DNA of 64,000 bases from Paracoccus sediminis (GCF_900188295.1 NZ_FZNM01000003.1:1-64000), one strand, 5' to 3'; counted from the first letter of the stretch, positions 25,934-35,251 are shown. The notes: generated by a model from the letters alone, not told the origin. Translations and numbers: made by a program.

Positions 25934-26510
25934 CGGTATCCTCGTGTGGGTGATCGACCGTGACGCAGGGCGGCCGGGGGTCGGTGGCGCGCGCCGGTTC
26001 CGCCATGCCTTCCAGCACGCCGGACGAGGTTTCGCGGCTGACAAGCCCCGCCACATCAACCCAGGCGCCGGGGCGAAGTTCCAGCCCCAGCACCCGGTCG
26101 GGGTTGGTGGGCGGCGGCATGACCACATGGTCCAGCCGCGAAAATCCGAAGCGGCTGTAATAGGGGGCGTCCCCGACCAGCAGCACCCTGGCCCAGCCCA
26201 GCTTGCGCGCCCGCGTCAGGCTGTCGCGCATCAGAAGACCGCCCAGCCCTTCGCCCTGCGCGGTCGGGTGGACGGCGATCGGTCCCAGAAGCAGCACCGG
26301 CCTGCGCGCCACGCGCACCGGCCAGAACCGGATCGCGGCCATCAGGATGCCAGACGGATCGCGCAGCACCAGGCACAGGTCGGCAACCCTGGGCACGCCC
26401 TCGCGCAGGCGGTATGACGACAGGGCGGTCCGGCCGGGGGCAAAGCACAGGTCGTACAAGGCCTCGACCTCAGGTTCGTCGGCGGCAGTTTCGGGGCAGA
26501 TTTCGTACAT
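25893..26510 (-). CDS. GNAT-family N-acetyltransferase
   Basis: This 205-aa protein has a GNAT fold: an N-terminal MYEICPETAADEPEVEALYD start, the acetyl-CoA pyrophosphate loop LGPIAVHPTAQGEGLGGLLM (Q/R-x-x-G-x-G/A pattern), and VLLVGDAPYYSRFGFSR, as in YhbS-like N-acetyltransferases. The substrate is unknown. The start at 26510 follows AGGAAGG at 6 nt. It overlaps the downstream EcsC gene by 41 nt and probably forms a two-gene operon with it. Confidence 0.87.
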   Translation of the reverse strand: MYEICPETAADEPEVEALYDLCFAPGRTALSSYRLREGVPRVADLCLVLRDPSGILMAAIRFWPVRVARRPVLLLGPIAVHPTAQGEGLGGLLMRDSLTRARKLGWARVLLVGDAPYYSRFGFSRLDHVVMPPPTNPDRVLGLELRPGAWVDVAGLVSRETSSGVLEGMAEPARATDPRPPCVTVDHPHEDTDANQSATGASADQ

Positions 26511-26636
26511 CGCGCCTTCCTGTCGGGTCTTGGCGGCCCTTAGCATGGCCTTGCCCGCGATGAAACCGGCAGCGGCCATTGCGGGTTCGGGCGTCCGATG
26601 GCAGGTTGGCGCGGCACAGGATCAGAAAGGCCCGCG

Positions 26637-27239
26637 ATGTTCTACCGCCCCGAAAACGGCCACGGGCTGCCTCACAACCCCTTCAATGCCATCGTCGCCC
26701 CGCGCCCGATCGGCTGGATTTCGACACGGGGCGGTGTGGGCGACAACCTGGCGCCTTATTCGTTCTTCAATGCGGTGGCCTATGTGCCGCCGCAGGTGAT
26801 GTTCGCGTCCACCAGCGCCAAGCCGGATCGGAACGGGACAAAGGACAGCGTGGCGCAGATCATCGAATCTGGGGTGTTCTGCGTGAACATCGCCACGGGC
26901 GACCTGCGCGATCAGGTGAACGCGTCGTCGGCCCCCCTGCCCGCCGGCACCAGCGAATTCGACGCGGCGGGGATTGCGGCCGCCGAATGCGACACCATCG
27001 CCTGCCCTCGCGTGGCAGGCGCCGCCGCCGCCCTGGAATGCCGGATGACCCGCGTGCTGCCCCTGGCGGGGGATGCAAACTATGTCGTGTTCGGCGTGGT
27101 GACAGGCGTGCATCTGCGCGACGATTGCGTGGTCGATGGCCGTTTCGATCCCCGCGCGGCGGGCGGCTGGATCGCGCGGCTGGGCTACAAGGATTACTGC
27201 GCCGTGACCGAGTTGTTCGAAATGGAACGTCCCGCATGA
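26637..27239 (+). CDS. Flavin reductase family protein
   Basis: This 200-aa FMN-binding split-barrel protein has the family motifs [37 protein letters not shown] and GVFCVNIA. It resembles flavoredoxin-type reductases that reduce free flavin with NAD(P)H for oxygenase partners; no such partner is nearby, so its partner is unknown. AGAAAGG precedes the ATG at 26637 by 6 nt. Its stop overlaps the apt start by 4 bp (ATGA), so apt is cotranslated with it. Confidence 0.88.
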   Translation: MFYRPENGHGLPHNPFNAIVAPRPIGWISTRGGVGDNLAPYSFFNAVAYVPPQVMFASTSAKPDRNGTKDSVAQIIESGVFCVNIATGDLRDQVNASSAPLPAGTSEFDAAGIAAAECDTIACPRVAGAAAALECRMTRVLPLAGDANYVVFGVVTGVHLRDDCVVDGRFDPRAAGGWIARLGYKDYCAVTELFEMERPA

Positions 27240-27769
27240 GCTTGAACGTCAAGGATTACATCCGCACCATCGCCGATTTCCCGCACGAAGGGATCCTGTT
27301 CCGCGACGTGACGACGCTGTTCGCCGACGCGCGCGGCTTCCGCATCGCGGTGGACCAGTTGCTGGCCCCCTATGCCGGGGCGCGGATTGACAAGGTGGTG
27401 GGGCTGGAAGCGCGCGGCTTCATCCTGGGCGGCGCTGTGGCGCATCAGCTTTCCACCGGCTTTGTCCCCATTCGGAAAAAGGGCAAGCTGCCCGGCGCGG
27501 TGATTTCCCAGGCCTATCACCTGGAATACGGAGAGGCGGTGGTCGAGGTGCATGACGATGCCTTGAAACCGGGCGAGCGGGTGCTGATCGTGGACGACCT
27601 GCTGGCCACCGGCGGCACGGCGGCGGCGGGGATCGCGCTGTGCGAGAGGCTGGGGGCGAAGGTGGTGGGCTGCGCCTTTGTCATCGACCTGCCGGACCTG
27701 GGTGGGCGGAAGGTGCTGGAAGGGCTGGGGCATGAGGTTCATGCGCTGACGGCGTTCGAGGGGGAGTAG
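27236..27769 (+). CDS. apt: Adenine phosphoribosyltransferase
   Basis: This 177-aa enzyme salvages adenine with PRPP to AMP. The PRPP loop [13 protein letters not shown] (about residues 116-128) and the entry motif [18 protein letters not shown] are diagnostic, with [14 protein letters not shown] and [10 protein letters not shown] for base and dimer contacts. It starts on the last codon of the flavin reductase gene and ends just before an AT-rich island; no T-run terminator is seen at its end. Confidence 0.96.
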   Translation: MSLNVKDYIRTIADFPHEGILFRDVTTLFADARGFRIAVDQLLAPYAGARIDKVVGLEARGFILGGAVAHQLSTGFVPIRKKGKLPGAVISQAYHLEYGEAVVEVHDDALKPGERVLIVDDLLATGGTAAAGIALCERLGAKVVGCAFVIDLPDLGGRKVLEGLGHEVHALTAFEGE

Positions 27770-27844
27770 AGGCACGGAATCTCGTCGCTTGACTTATCAT
27801 TAAATTCTATATGAGATAGCATAGAACAAACAGGAAACTTACTC

Positions 27845-28141
27845 ATGCGAGAGCAAAGCTCACCCTATCGAGACAACTACCGCAACTCGCTTTGATATGA
27901 CTTCTTAGAGATTCGCGACCGCACTGAAAAACAAAGAGGTAACGTCTCAACTGCTAGTAGTGACTTCTCTAGGATGCTTTCGGCAGAAGAAACGATCACC
28001 AATTGCGATTTCAATGTTGCATCGGCGAAATATGTGGCGTGTGAGAACTTTCGAGCAGAACATAACAAGCTTTGCCGTGTAAGAATGCTTGAAGGTGAAT
28101 TGGAAGAAGAACTGTTTCGCCACGCCGAGGATTACCGTTAG
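27845..28141 (+). pseudogene. Orphan ORF interrupted by one in-frame TGA
   Basis: Reading from ATG 27845, 16 codons are followed by TGA (27893-27895) and then 81 open codons in the same frame to TAG at 28139-28141. AGGAAA lies about 9 nt before the ATG. Ignoring the stop, the 98-residue product reads smoothly (NSL-x-YDFLEIRDR), is charged and has three cysteines; TGG to TGA would be a one-base change. An internal ATG at 27974 could still give 55 residues. I recognise no family. It may be a decayed acquired gene, or not a gene at all. Confidence 0.4.
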
Positions 28142-28219
28142 ACGCGCGAAAGTCTATTACGTGCGTGCTACGCCAGTTATAGTGCGCGCGATTTCATGCA
28201 CTACCCTTGACGGCCAACT

Positions 28220-28239
28220 GGTGCGTGCAAGTACGCACC
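28220..28239 (-). terminator. Hairpin directly after the FAD oxidase stop codon
   Basis: GGTGCGT/ACGCACC forms a perfect 7-bp stem with a 6-nt loop, starting at the base after the minus-strand TAG (28240-28242). On the minus strand it reads as TAGGGTGCGT...ACGCACC, a form common after genes in related bacteria as I recall. It has no T-run. Confidence 0.45.
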
Positions 28240-29637
28240 CTACGCCAAGATTACCCCCGGATTCATGATCCCCGCCGGGTCCAGCACATTCTTGATCGCC
28301 CGCATTGCTGCCAACCGCGCGGGATCGCCCCATTCGGCCAGTTCCGCCGCCTTCAGCCGCCCCACCCCGTGTTCCGCCGAGAACGAGCCGCCGCGCGCCA
28401 CCACCATCTGGTGCACCGCCCGCGACAGATCGCGCCGGATCCCGTCATAGGGGTCCCGCGTCCGACCCTCGGCCGGGAACAGGTTGAAATGCAGGTTGCC
28501 GTCGCCCAGGTGGCCGAAGCAGTTGATGCGCAGGTCCGCCATGCCCGCCAGCAGGGCGCTGCAATCGCGGATGAAGCGGGCGACCCCGGACAGGGGCAGG
28601 CTGATGTCGTGGCTGGCGATGGCGCCGATGTGGCGGTTGGCCTCGGGGATCATTTCGCGCACCGCCCACAGGTCGGCGGCCTGCTGGCCGGATCGGGCGA
28701 TCACGCCGTCGCTGACCAGGCCCGCCTCGGCGGCATCGGTGAACAGGTCTTCCAGCGCGGCGTCCACAGGCAAGCCCGCAGGCAAGCCGACCTCGATCAG
28801 GACCAGCCAGTCGGGGCGGTCGGCAAAGGGCTGGCGCAGCGTGGGAAAGGCCGCGTCCAAGAACCGCAGCCCCTGCCCCGAGATCAGCTCGAACGCCGTC
28901 ACCCCCCCGGCCATGCGCGCCTGGGCCAGCGACAGCAGGCTCAGCGCGGCCTCGGGCGAGTCCACGACCAGCATTGCCACGCCGGTTTCCGCAGGCACTG
29001 GCGCCAGCACCAGCGACGCCGCCGTGATGATGCCCAGCGTGCCCTCGGCCCCGATCAGCAGGTCGCGGATGTCGTATCCGGTGTTGTCCTTTCGCAGACG
29101 TTTCAGGTCGTGCATGATCTGGCCCTGCGGCAGCACCGCCTCGACCCCCAGGCACAGGGCGCGGGCGTTGCCGTATCGCAGCACATTCACGCCGCCCGCA
29201 TTGGTGGCCAGCACGCCGCCGATCTGCGCGGTCCCCTGGGATGCCAGCGACAGCGGGAACTGCCGCCCGACCGCCGCCGCAGCGTCGCGCACCTGGTGCA
29301 GGGTCGCGCCCGCCTCGGCCACGATCACGCCTTCCTCGGGGTAAATGGCGCGGATGGCGGTCATCCGTTCCAGCGACAGGACCAGGGGCGCCGTGCCATC
29401 GGGCATCACCTGCCCGCCGACCAGTCCCGTGCCGCCGCCGCGCGGGACGATGGGCACGCGCGCATCCGCGCAGGCGCGGACGATGGCCGCGACCTCATCC
29501 ACCGTGCGGGGGGCGGCGATCAGACCGGCGCGGCCCTTGTAACGGCCACGCGGTTCCTCGAGATAGGCAGGCGCCATGTCGCGCAGCACGCCGTCAGGCA
29601 GCAGCCGCGCCAATGCGTCGGTGGCGTCGTTCAGCAT
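28240..29637 (-). CDS. FAD-binding oxidoreductase, GlcD/D-lactate dehydrogenase family
   Basis: This 465-aa flavoprotein has the FAD-binding-4 (PCMH) domain with VPRGGGTGLVGG (about residues 61-73) and TNAGGVNVLRYGN, then the FAD-oxidase C-terminal domain ending CFGHLGDGNLHFNL ... EHGVGRLK. Relatives oxidise D-2-hydroxy acids (glycolate, D-lactate, D-2-hydroxyglutarate); no glcEF genes accompany it, which favours a single-subunit D-lactate or D-2-hydroxyglutarate dehydrogenase, but the substrate is open. It is the last gene of the minus-strand thrC run, 9 nt after a GNAT gene. Confidence 0.88.
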   Translation of the reverse strand: MLNDATDALARLLPDGVLRDMAPAYLEEPRGRYKGRAGLIAAPRTVDEVAAIVRACADARVPIVPRGGGTGLVGGQVMPDGTAPLVLSLERMTAIRAIYPEEGVIVAEAGATLHQVRDAAAAVGRQFPLSLASQGTAQIGGVLATNAGGVNVLRYGNARALCLGVEAVLPQGQIMHDLKRLRKDNTGYDIRDLLIGAEGTLGIITAASLVLAPVPAETGVAMLVVDSPEAALSLLSLAQARMAGGVTAFELISGQGLRFLDAAFPTLRQPFADRPDWLVLIEVGLPAGLPVDAALEDLFTDAAEAGLVSDGVIARSGQQAADLWAVREMIPEANRHIGAIASHDISLPLSGVARFIRDCSALLAGMADLRINCFGHLGDGNLHFNLFPAEGRTRDPYDGIRRDLSRAVHQMVVARGGSFSAEHGVGRLKAAELAEWGDPARLAAMRAIKNVLDPAGIMNPGVILA

Positions 29638-29646
29638 CCTGTCCCC

Positions 29647-30228
29647 TTACCGCGCGTCGCTGCGGCCGCGCCGGTCGCCGCGCAGGTTGGCATACAGCAC
29701 ATGGTTGCGCCATCGTCCGTCGATTTGCAGATAGCTTTGCGCGACGCCTTCGTACTTGAAACCCGACTTTTCCAGCACCCCGCGAGAGGCTGCGTTTTCC
29801 GGCAGGCAGGCGGCCTCGACCCGGCTCAGGTCCAGGGCGGTAAAGGCATGATGGACCAAAACGCCGATCCCCTCGCGCATGTAACCTTGGCGGGCAAAGG
29901 GCTGGCCGATCCAGTAACCGATGGTGCCCGACTGCGCCGGGCCGCGGCGGATGTTGTCCAGCGTGATCGCCCCCAGCAACACTCCGTCGCGGCGCACCAG
30001 AAACAGCGGCAAGGCGGTGCCGCCCCGGCTGGCGCGGGCAGCCCAATAGACGCGATTGACGAAACTTTTGCGGGTCAGATGGTCCGGGGACCAGACGGGT
30101 TCCCACGGGGTCAGGAAATCCCGGCTGGCATCGCGCAGGGACATCCAGGCACGAAAGTCGCTATGGGCAGGCAGGCGCAGCACGATCCGTTCGGTTTCCA
30201 GCCGCACGGGCCGGGCGCGCAGGAACAT
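29647..30228 (-). CDS. RimJ-like GNAT N-acetyltransferase
   Basis: This 193-aa protein has the RimJ/RimL-type acetyltransferase pattern: LETERIVLRLPAHSDFRAW at the start, GAITLDNIRRGPAQSGTIGYWIG, RQGYMREGIGVLVHHAF for acetyl-CoA, and ENAASRGVLEKSGFKYEG near the end. RimJ acetylates the N-terminus of ribosomal protein S5, but paralogs act on other proteins or small molecules. Its ATG overlaps the M16 peptidase stop by one base (TGATG). Confidence 0.87.
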   Translation of the reverse strand: MFLRARPVRLETERIVLRLPAHSDFRAWMSLRDASRDFLTPWEPVWSPDHLTRKSFVNRVYWAARASRGGTALPLFLVRRDGVLLGAITLDNIRRGPAQSGTIGYWIGQPFARQGYMREGIGVLVHHAFTALDLSRVEAACLPENAASRGVLEKSGFKYEGVAQSYLQIDGRWRNHVLYANLRGDRRGRSDAR

Positions 30229-31502
30229 CAGGCGGCAAGCCTTTCGGCCAGGGCGCCCAGCGCGGGCGCGGCCTTGACGGGACCGTAGAGAGCCAAGGCC
30301 GGACGAGCCTGCGCGATCAGGGCCTCGGCATGGGCGCGCACCTCGGCCACGGTCACGGCGGCGATGCGGTCCGCGACCTCGGCCGCGTCGGGCACCCGGC
30401 CCCAGATCGCCAGCGTGCGGGCCATCCGTTCGGCCTGCGACGACGGGCTTTCCAGCGACATCAGCAGACTGGCGCGCAGTTGCGCCTTGGCGCGGGCGAC
30501 CTCGGCCTCGGACATGTCTTCGGCGGCGCGCTTGATCTCGTCGATGGTCAGAGTGGACAGATCGGCCAGATCCTCGGCCCCCGTCCCCGCATAGATGGTC
30601 AGCATCCCGGTGTCGTCATGAAACCCGGACTGCGCAAAGATCGTATAGCACAGCCCGCGTTCCTCGCGCAGCTTCTGGAACAGGCGCGACGACATGCCCC
30701 CGCCAAGGGCGGATGAGAAGATCTGCGCGGCATAGAAATCCGGCGCCAGATAGCCCGGTCCTTCCAGGGCCAGGGCGAAATGGGCCTGTTCCAGCTTCTT
30801 GACCTTGCGCGTTTCCAGGCCCTGCCAGCGCGCGGCCTCTCGCGGGGCCTGGGTCACGGTGGCCAGATGACCGAACGCGCGTTCGGCCAGCCGCACGATC
30901 CGGTCGTGATCGACCGCGCCCGCCGCCGCCACGACCATCTGGCCGGGACCATAGTTTTCGGCGACAAAGCCCGACAAGTCGGACCGGCCGAAACGGCTGA
31001 CGCGTTCGGCGGGGCCAAGAATGGTACGGCCCATCGGCTGGTTCGGATAGGCGGCCTCTTGCAGCCAATCGAAGATCACGTCGTCGGGCGTATCCATGGA
31101 CTGCCCGATTTCCTGGAGGATCACGCCGCGTTCGATCTCGATTTCCCGTTCGTCGAAGATCGGGTTCAACACGATGTCCGACATCACGCCGAAGGCCAGA
31201 TCGACATCGTCTTCCAGCACCCGGACGTAATAGGCGGTCGCATCGCGCGAGGTATAGGCGTTGATGTAACCGCCCACATCCTCGATCGCCTCGGCGATTT
31301 GAAGCGCGGTCCGCGTCGCGGTGCCCTTGAAAGCCATGTGTTCCAGGAAATGCGCGATGCCGTTCTGTTCCGGGCGTTCGTTGCGCCCGCCCGCACTGAC
31401 CCAGATGCCCAAGGCGGTCGAATGCAGCCCCGGCATCAGGCGGGTCGCCACACGCAGGCCGTTGGGAAGGGTCGTCACATGCAGGTTGGGGTCTTTGTTC
31501 AC
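30228..31502 (-). CDS. M16-family zinc metallopeptidase (processing-peptidase-like)
   Basis: This 424-aa protease carries the inverted zinc motif H51-F-L-E-H55, with the downstream Glu ligand in EIEIERGVILQEI. It has the two-domain M16B layout, resembling mitochondrial processing peptidase beta and bacterial PqqL/YmxG-type peptidases. Substrates in bacteria are largely unknown; it could act in the cytoplasm on oligopeptides. The start overlaps the thrC stop by 4 bp (ATGA). This thrC-M16 pairing is a frequent alphaproteobacterial arrangement. Confidence 0.92.
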   Translation of the reverse strand: MNKDPNLHVTTLPNGLRVATRLMPGLHSTALGIWVSAGGRNERPEQNGIAHFLEHMAFKGTATRTALQIAEAIEDVGGYINAYTSRDATAYYVRVLEDDVDLAFGVMSDIVLNPIFDEREIEIERGVILQEIGQSMDTPDDVIFDWLQEAAYPNQPMGRTILGPAERVSRFGRSDLSGFVAENYGPGQMVVAAAGAVDHDRIVRLAERAFGHLATVTQAPREAARWQGLETRKVKKLEQAHFALALEGPGYLAPDFYAAQIFSSALGGGMSSRLFQKLREERGLCYTIFAQSGFHDDTGMLTIYAGTGAEDLADLSTLTIDEIKRAAEDMSEAEVARAKAQLRASLLMSLESPSSQAERMARTLAIWGRVPDAAEVADRIAAVTVAEVRAHAEALIAQARPALALYGPVKAAPALGALAERLAA

Positions 31503-32875
31503 TGGGTTCTCCGGTCAAGGATCAGCGATTTAAGCGCCTCGACGTCGTTTTCAACCCGCGTCACGCGTTCGGGCAGGTCGAACAGGCGGGCCATGTGCGG
31601 CGGCAAGGCCGGGCGCAGGCCGATAGCGGCCTCCACAGCATCGGGAAACTTGGCGGGATGGGCGGTGGCCAGCGTCACCATCGGCACGCCGGGTTCGATG
31701 TGCCGACGCGCGACGGCCACGCCCACGGCGCTGTGCGGGCACAGGATCTCGCCCGTCTCGGCCCGGATGGTGCGGATCATCGCCAGCGTCTCCTCCTCGG
31801 ATACCCGGCCCGACAGATACTGCTCGCGCAGCGCCTGCAACGCGCCCTGGCTGATGGCAAAGCCGCCGCCGCGCAGTTCGTCCATCAGTTGCGAAACCGC
31901 CGGCGCATCGCCGCCATAGGCCAGATACAGCGCCCGTTCGAAGTTGGAACTGACCTGGATGTCCATCGACGGGCTGATCGAGGGTTCGACCGTTCCCATG
32001 CGATATTCGCCCGTGGTCAGCGCGCGGTGCAGGATGTCGTTCTGGTTGGTGGCCACGATCAGCCGACGGATCGGCAGGCCCATGGCGCGGGCCACGGACC
32101 CCGCGAAAATGTCGCCGAAATTGCCGGTCGGCACCGTGAAATCCGTCGGCCGCATTCCCAGGCTGGCGCAAGCGGTGACGTAATAGACGATCTGCGCCAC
32201 GATCCGCGCCCAGTTGATGCTGTTGACCCCGGCCAGCCCCACCGCGTCGCGAAAGGCGTGGTCGTTGAACAGATCCTTCAACCGTGCCTGGCAGTCGTCG
32301 AAATGCCCTGTCACGGACAGGGCGTGGACGTTTTCGGCGGTGGGCGTGGTCATCTGGCGGCGCTGCACCTCGGACACGCGGCCATGGGGGAACATGATGA
32401 ACACGTCCACGTTGTCGATGCCCTTGAACGCCTCGATGGCCGCAGAGCCGGTATCGCCCGAGGTCGCGCCGACAATGGTGATCCGCCGTCCCGACCGTTT
32501 CAAGGCAATCTCGAACAGCTGCGCGATCAGCTGCATCGCGAAATCCTTGAAGGCCAGCGTCGGGCCGTGGAACAGTTCAAGCAGGTGATGGCCGGGGGCA
32601 AGTTGTCGCAACGGTGCCTTGGCCGCATGTTCGATGCGCGCATAGGCGCGGTCGATGGCGCCGCGCAGTTCGGCGTCGGAAAAGCTGTCGCCGGTAAAGG
32701 GGCGGATAACGCGGAAGGCAACCTCGTCATAGGGCAGGCCGTCCAGATCGTTCAGCCCGGAAAGCGTCGGGATCGTTTCGGGCAGATACAGCCCGCCATC
32801 GCGCGCCAGACCCGACAGCATGGCCCCTTCAAAATTCAGCACGGGGGCCTTTCCCCGCGTCGAGACGTAACGCAT
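31499..32875 (-). CDS. thrC: Threonine synthase
   Basis: This 458-aa PLP enzyme converts O-phospho-L-homoserine to L-threonine. It begins MRYVSTRGKAPVLNFE, has the PLP lysine in PTLAFKDFAMQL (about residue 110), ATSGDTGSAA for phosphate binding, and PTGNFGDIFAG. I choose the ATG at 32875, since GAGGGA lies 6 nt before it and MRYxSTRG is the family start; an in-frame ATG at 32881 is closer to that site. It follows surf1 by 10 nt. Confidence 0.96.
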   Translation of the reverse strand: MRYVSTRGKAPVLNFEGAMLSGLARDGGLYLPETIPTLSGLNDLDGLPYDEVAFRVIRPFTGDSFSDAELRGAIDRAYARIEHAAKAPLRQLAPGHHLLELFHGPTLAFKDFAMQLIAQLFEIALKRSGRRITIVGATSGDTGSAAIEAFKGIDNVDVFIMFPHGRVSEVQRRQMTTPTAENVHALSVTGHFDDCQARLKDLFNDHAFRDAVGLAGVNSINWARIVAQIVYYVTACASLGMRPTDFTVPTGNFGDIFAGSVARAMGLPIRRLIVATNQNDILHRALTTGEYRMGTVEPSISPSMDIQVSSNFERALYLAYGGDAPAVSQLMDELRGGGFAISQGALQALREQYLSGRVSEEETLAMIRTIRAETGEILCPHSAVGVAVARRHIEPGVPMVTLATAHPAKFPDAVEAAIGLRPALPPHMARLFDLPERVTRVENDVEALKSLILDRRTQ

Positions 32876-32885
32876 CCGCATTCCC

Positions 32886-33557
32886 TCAGTATTTCCGCTG
32901 CCTGATACGCCAGATCAGGGCCAGTGTCATCCCTGCCCAGGTCGCCGCGATCACGAACCACTGGATGGCATAGGTCAGGTGATTGTTGGGAATGCCCTGG
33001 ATGGAAACGGGGATCGGTTCGACGCCTTGCGCATCCCCCTCCACGAAACTGGCCACGACCAGCACAGGTTCGGTATCCAGAACCTTGGCCATGGCCGGCA
33101 CGTCACGGGCGAACCAGATGTTCTCATCCATGTTCGGATCCGGCGTGGCGCTGCCTTTTTCGTCAGGCCAGTGCAGGTTGCCGCGGATGTTCAGCCGCAC
33201 CGGGCCGCGTTCGGCACGACGCAGTTCCTGGGGCACGAAGCCCCGGTCCACCATGATGGCGCGGCCGTCATCGGTGACGAACCGCGACACGACCTGATAG
33301 CCCCCGCCCTGTTCCTTGGTGTGGGACAGGACGTCGATCTCGGCCCCCGTGGTGGTGCCGCTGACGGTCACGGGCATGTATTTCATCGATGGGTCGGGAT
33401 CGGCAGGCAAGGGCATGGGCGCGGCTTCGATGCTGGCCTGGATTTCGTCCAGAACTCCGTCCTTCCAATCGGCCCGGCGCAATTGCCACAGCCCCAGCTG
33501 GATCAGGATCGCGCAGCCGACCACGCCAAGGATCAGGGGAAACAGGATGCGGCGCAT
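32886..33557 (-). CDS. SURF1-family cytochrome oxidase assembly protein
   Basis: This 223-aa protein has the two-helix Surf1 layout: a membrane helix at about residues 3-20 and one near 200-217 flanking a periplasmic domain with YMPVTVSG, VDRGFVP and HLTYAIQWF. Surf1 assists insertion of heme a into subunit I of aa3-type oxidase; Paracoccus has specific Surf1 proteins for different oxidases. It follows the cta operon, but a terminator (33576-33604) lies between, so it may be expressed separately or by read-through. Confidence 0.92.
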   Translation of the reverse strand: MRRILFPLILGVVGCAILIQLGLWQLRRADWKDGVLDEIQASIEAAPMPLPADPDPSMKYMPVTVSGTTTGAEIDVLSHTKEQGGGYQVVSRFVTDDGRAIMVDRGFVPQELRRAERGPVRLNIRGNLHWPDEKGSATPDPNMDENIWFARDVPAMAKVLDTEPVLVVASFVEGDAQGVEPIPVSIQGIPNNHLTYAIQWFVIAATWAGMTLALIWRIRQRKY

Positions 33558-33575
33558 GATTCAGGTCCGTCGGAC

Positions 33576-33604
33576 AAAAAACGCGCGGAGAAGCCTCCGC
33601 GCGT
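33576..33604 (-). terminator. Terminator after ctaE
   Basis: A perfect 10-bp stem (33595-33604 with 33581-33590 on the minus strand, tetraloop GCTT) is followed by a run of six T on the minus strand (33576-33581). It ends the ctaC-ctaB-orf-ctaG-ctaE message 23 nt after ctaE. Confidence 0.85.
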
Positions 33605-33626
33605 CGCGTTTCGGATCGGGCGGCGG

Positions 33627-34457
33627 TCAGCTGCCCCAGACATAGACCACGGCGAACAGGAACAGCCACACAACATCGACGAAATGCCAGTACCAGGCGG
33701 CGGCCTCGAAGCCGACATGCTTTTCCTGGCTCATCTGGCCCTTCATCAGGCGCACCAAGCAGACCGCCAGGAAGATTGTCCCGATCAGGACATGCAGCCC
33801 GTGAAAGCCCGTCGCCAGATAAAAGGCGCCAGCATAGGCCGTATCGCTCAGGCCGAAGGCCGCATGGCTGTATTCATAGATTTGCAGAAACGAAAAGACC
33901 GCGCCCAGGATCACAGCGACGATCAGGCCGTTGATGGTGGTCTTGCGGTCGTTGTCGTGAACAAGCGCATGGTGCGCCCAGGTCACGGCCACGCCCGACA
34001 GCAGCAGGATCAGCGTGTTGATGAACGGCAAATGCCAGGGATCAAACGTCACGATCCCCTCGGGCGGCCAGACGCCGTCCTTGATCGGGCTTTCCGGCCC
34101 CATCGGATACATGGCCTGCTTGATGAAATTCCAGAACCACGCAACGAAGAACATCACTTCCGAGATGATGAACAGGATGAAGCCGTATTGCAGGCCGATC
34201 CGCACCACCGGGGTATGATCGCCCGACTGGCTTTCGCGCACCACGTCGGCCCACCAACTGTACATCACATACAGCACGCCGACAAAGCCGATCAGGAACA
34301 GCCAGGGTCCGCGGACCGGAATGCCCAGCAGGCTGACATTGCCCGTGTGCATCCAGCCCACGGCACCGTACAGCATCAGGAACGCCGACACGGCAGCGAC
34401 GAGGGGCCAGATCGACGGCGGAAGAATGTGATAATCGTGGTTCTTTGCGTGCGCCAT
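33627..34457 (-). CDS. ctaE: Cytochrome c oxidase subunit III
   Basis: This 276-aa inner-membrane protein has seven predicted helices and the subunit III signatures YWWADVV-type WW ([13 protein letters not shown]), [16 protein letters not shown] with the conserved helix-3 Glu, [10 protein letters not shown] and [13 protein letters not shown]. Subunit III stabilises the aa3 oxidase and lines a proton-entry and lipid pocket. It closes the ctaC-ctaB-orf-ctaG-ctaE operon. Confidence 0.97.
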   Translation of the reverse strand: MAHAKNHDYHILPPSIWPLVAAVSAFLMLYGAVGWMHTGNVSLLGIPVRGPWLFLIGFVGVLYVMYSWWADVVRESQSGDHTPVVRIGLQYGFILFIISEVMFFVAWFWNFIKQAMYPMGPESPIKDGVWPPEGIVTFDPWHLPFINTLILLLSGVAVTWAHHALVHDNDRKTTINGLIVAVILGAVFSFLQIYEYSHAAFGLSDTAYAGAFYLATGFHGLHVLIGTIFLAVCLVRLMKGQMSQEKHVGFEAAAWYWHFVDVVWLFLFAVVYVWGS

Positions 34458-34481
34458 GAGCGGTCCCCGTCGGTTTTCGTA

Positions 34482-35057
34482 TCAGTTGACGTTGTCGGCC
34501 GGGGCGGCGTCAAGCGACGCCTGCTTCGGCTCGGTCCGGTGAAAGGTATAGGACAGGGTGATGTCCCTGATCCAGCTTGCATCGCGGTCCTTGACCAGTT
34601 CAGGATCCACGAAGAAGCTGACGGGCATCTCGATCCGTTCGCCGGGCTGCAAGGTCTGTTCCGTGAAGCAGAAGCATTCGATCTTGCTGAAGTAATATCC
34701 CGCGATGTCCGGCGCGACGTTATAGCTGGCCGTGCCGGTGATCGGCACGTCCGAGGTATTGACGGCCTCATAGAGGGCCAGGCCGTTCTCGCCGATCTTC
34801 AATTCCATGCTGGTCTGCATGGGGCGGAAGGTCCATTCCAGGCTCGGCTCGACATTGGCGTCGAAACGGACGCGGATGACCTGATCCAGAACCTGATCGG
34901 GCGCGGCCTGCGACACCTGCGTGGTGCCGCCATAGCCGGTGACGCGGCAGAACCAGTCATAGAATGGCACGGCGGCCCAGGCCAGCGCGCCCATGGTCAC
35001 GACCACGCCCACCAGCCAGGCCACGGTCCGGGTTTCGGGGGACATGCGGCGGCTCAT
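34482..35057 (-). CDS. ctaG: Cytochrome c oxidase assembly protein CtaG (Cox11)
   Basis: This 191-aa protein has one N-terminal membrane helix (about residues 10-32), then a periplasmic immunoglobulin-like domain with the copper-binding CFCF motif in [10 protein letters not shown]. CtaG/Cox11 delivers copper to the CuB site of subunit I. Its ATG overlaps the 65-aa gene's stop by 4 bp (ATGA). The C-terminus is short and polar. Confidence 0.96.
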   Translation of the reverse strand: MSRRMSPETRTVAWLVGVVVTMGALAWAAVPFYDWFCRVTGYGGTTQVSQAAPDQVLDQVIRVRFDANVEPSLEWTFRPMQTSMELKIGENGLALYEAVNTSDVPITGTASYNVAPDIAGYYFSKIECFCFTEQTLQPGERIEMPVSFFVDPELVKDRDASWIRDITLSYTFHRTEPKQASLDAAPADNVN

Positions 35058-35251
35058 CGGCTTGCCTCTGGCTCCGGTGGCAGGACCGACACGCGGGGCT
35101 GGTGGTCGAACCCTTCCATCATGTCGCCCTGCTTGACCTTGACGACCGTCAGGCCAAAGACCAGGACCACAAAGCTCACAAGCACCAGGGCCAGCCCGAC
35201 GTTGCGCGACCGGCGGCGGCGATGGATTTCATGTTCGGCATTCAAAGTCAT
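35054..35251 (-). CDS. Small single-helix membrane protein within the cta operon
   Basis: This 65-aa protein has a basic N-terminus ([11 protein letters not shown]), one membrane helix (about residues 19-42) and a polar C-terminus ending PPEPEASR, so the N-in orientation is likely. A similar small ORF lies between ctaB and ctaG in Paracoccus denitrificans, as I recall; its role in oxidase assembly is unclear. ATG 35251 overlaps the ctaB stop by 1 bp and the stop overlaps ctaG by 4 bp, so it is firmly coupled to both. Confidence 0.85.
   Translation of the reverse strand: MTLNAEHEIHRRRRSRNVGLALVLVSFVVLVFGLTVVKVKQGDMMEGFDHQPRVSVLPPEPEASR

Larger units (their letters stand above)
27770..28239. 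other. AT-richer intergenic island between apt and the FAD oxidase gene
   Basis: This 470-bp gap is the only one over 300 bp. Its base composition differs from its neighbours (27 of 60 bases are G or C in 27901-27960 by hand count, against clearly over 60% on both sides). It holds a TTGACT promoter-like box (27789-27794), the stop-interrupted ORF described separately, and a hairpin at its right edge. No transposase, att-like repeat or phage gene is seen. Confidence 0.6.

Noticed and set aside
27893..27895. In-frame TGA as a selenocysteine codon
   Set aside because: I see no SECIS-like hairpin directly after it with the usual form, and the product resembles no selenoprotein.
27877..28068. 63-codon minus-strand frame in the AT-rich island
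   Set aside because: No ribosome site and it is shorter than the plus-strand frame it overlaps; not convincing.
27770..28239. Insertion sequence or prophage remnant
   Set aside because: No transposase or integrase fragment, terminal inverted repeats or target duplication could be found; only composition differs.
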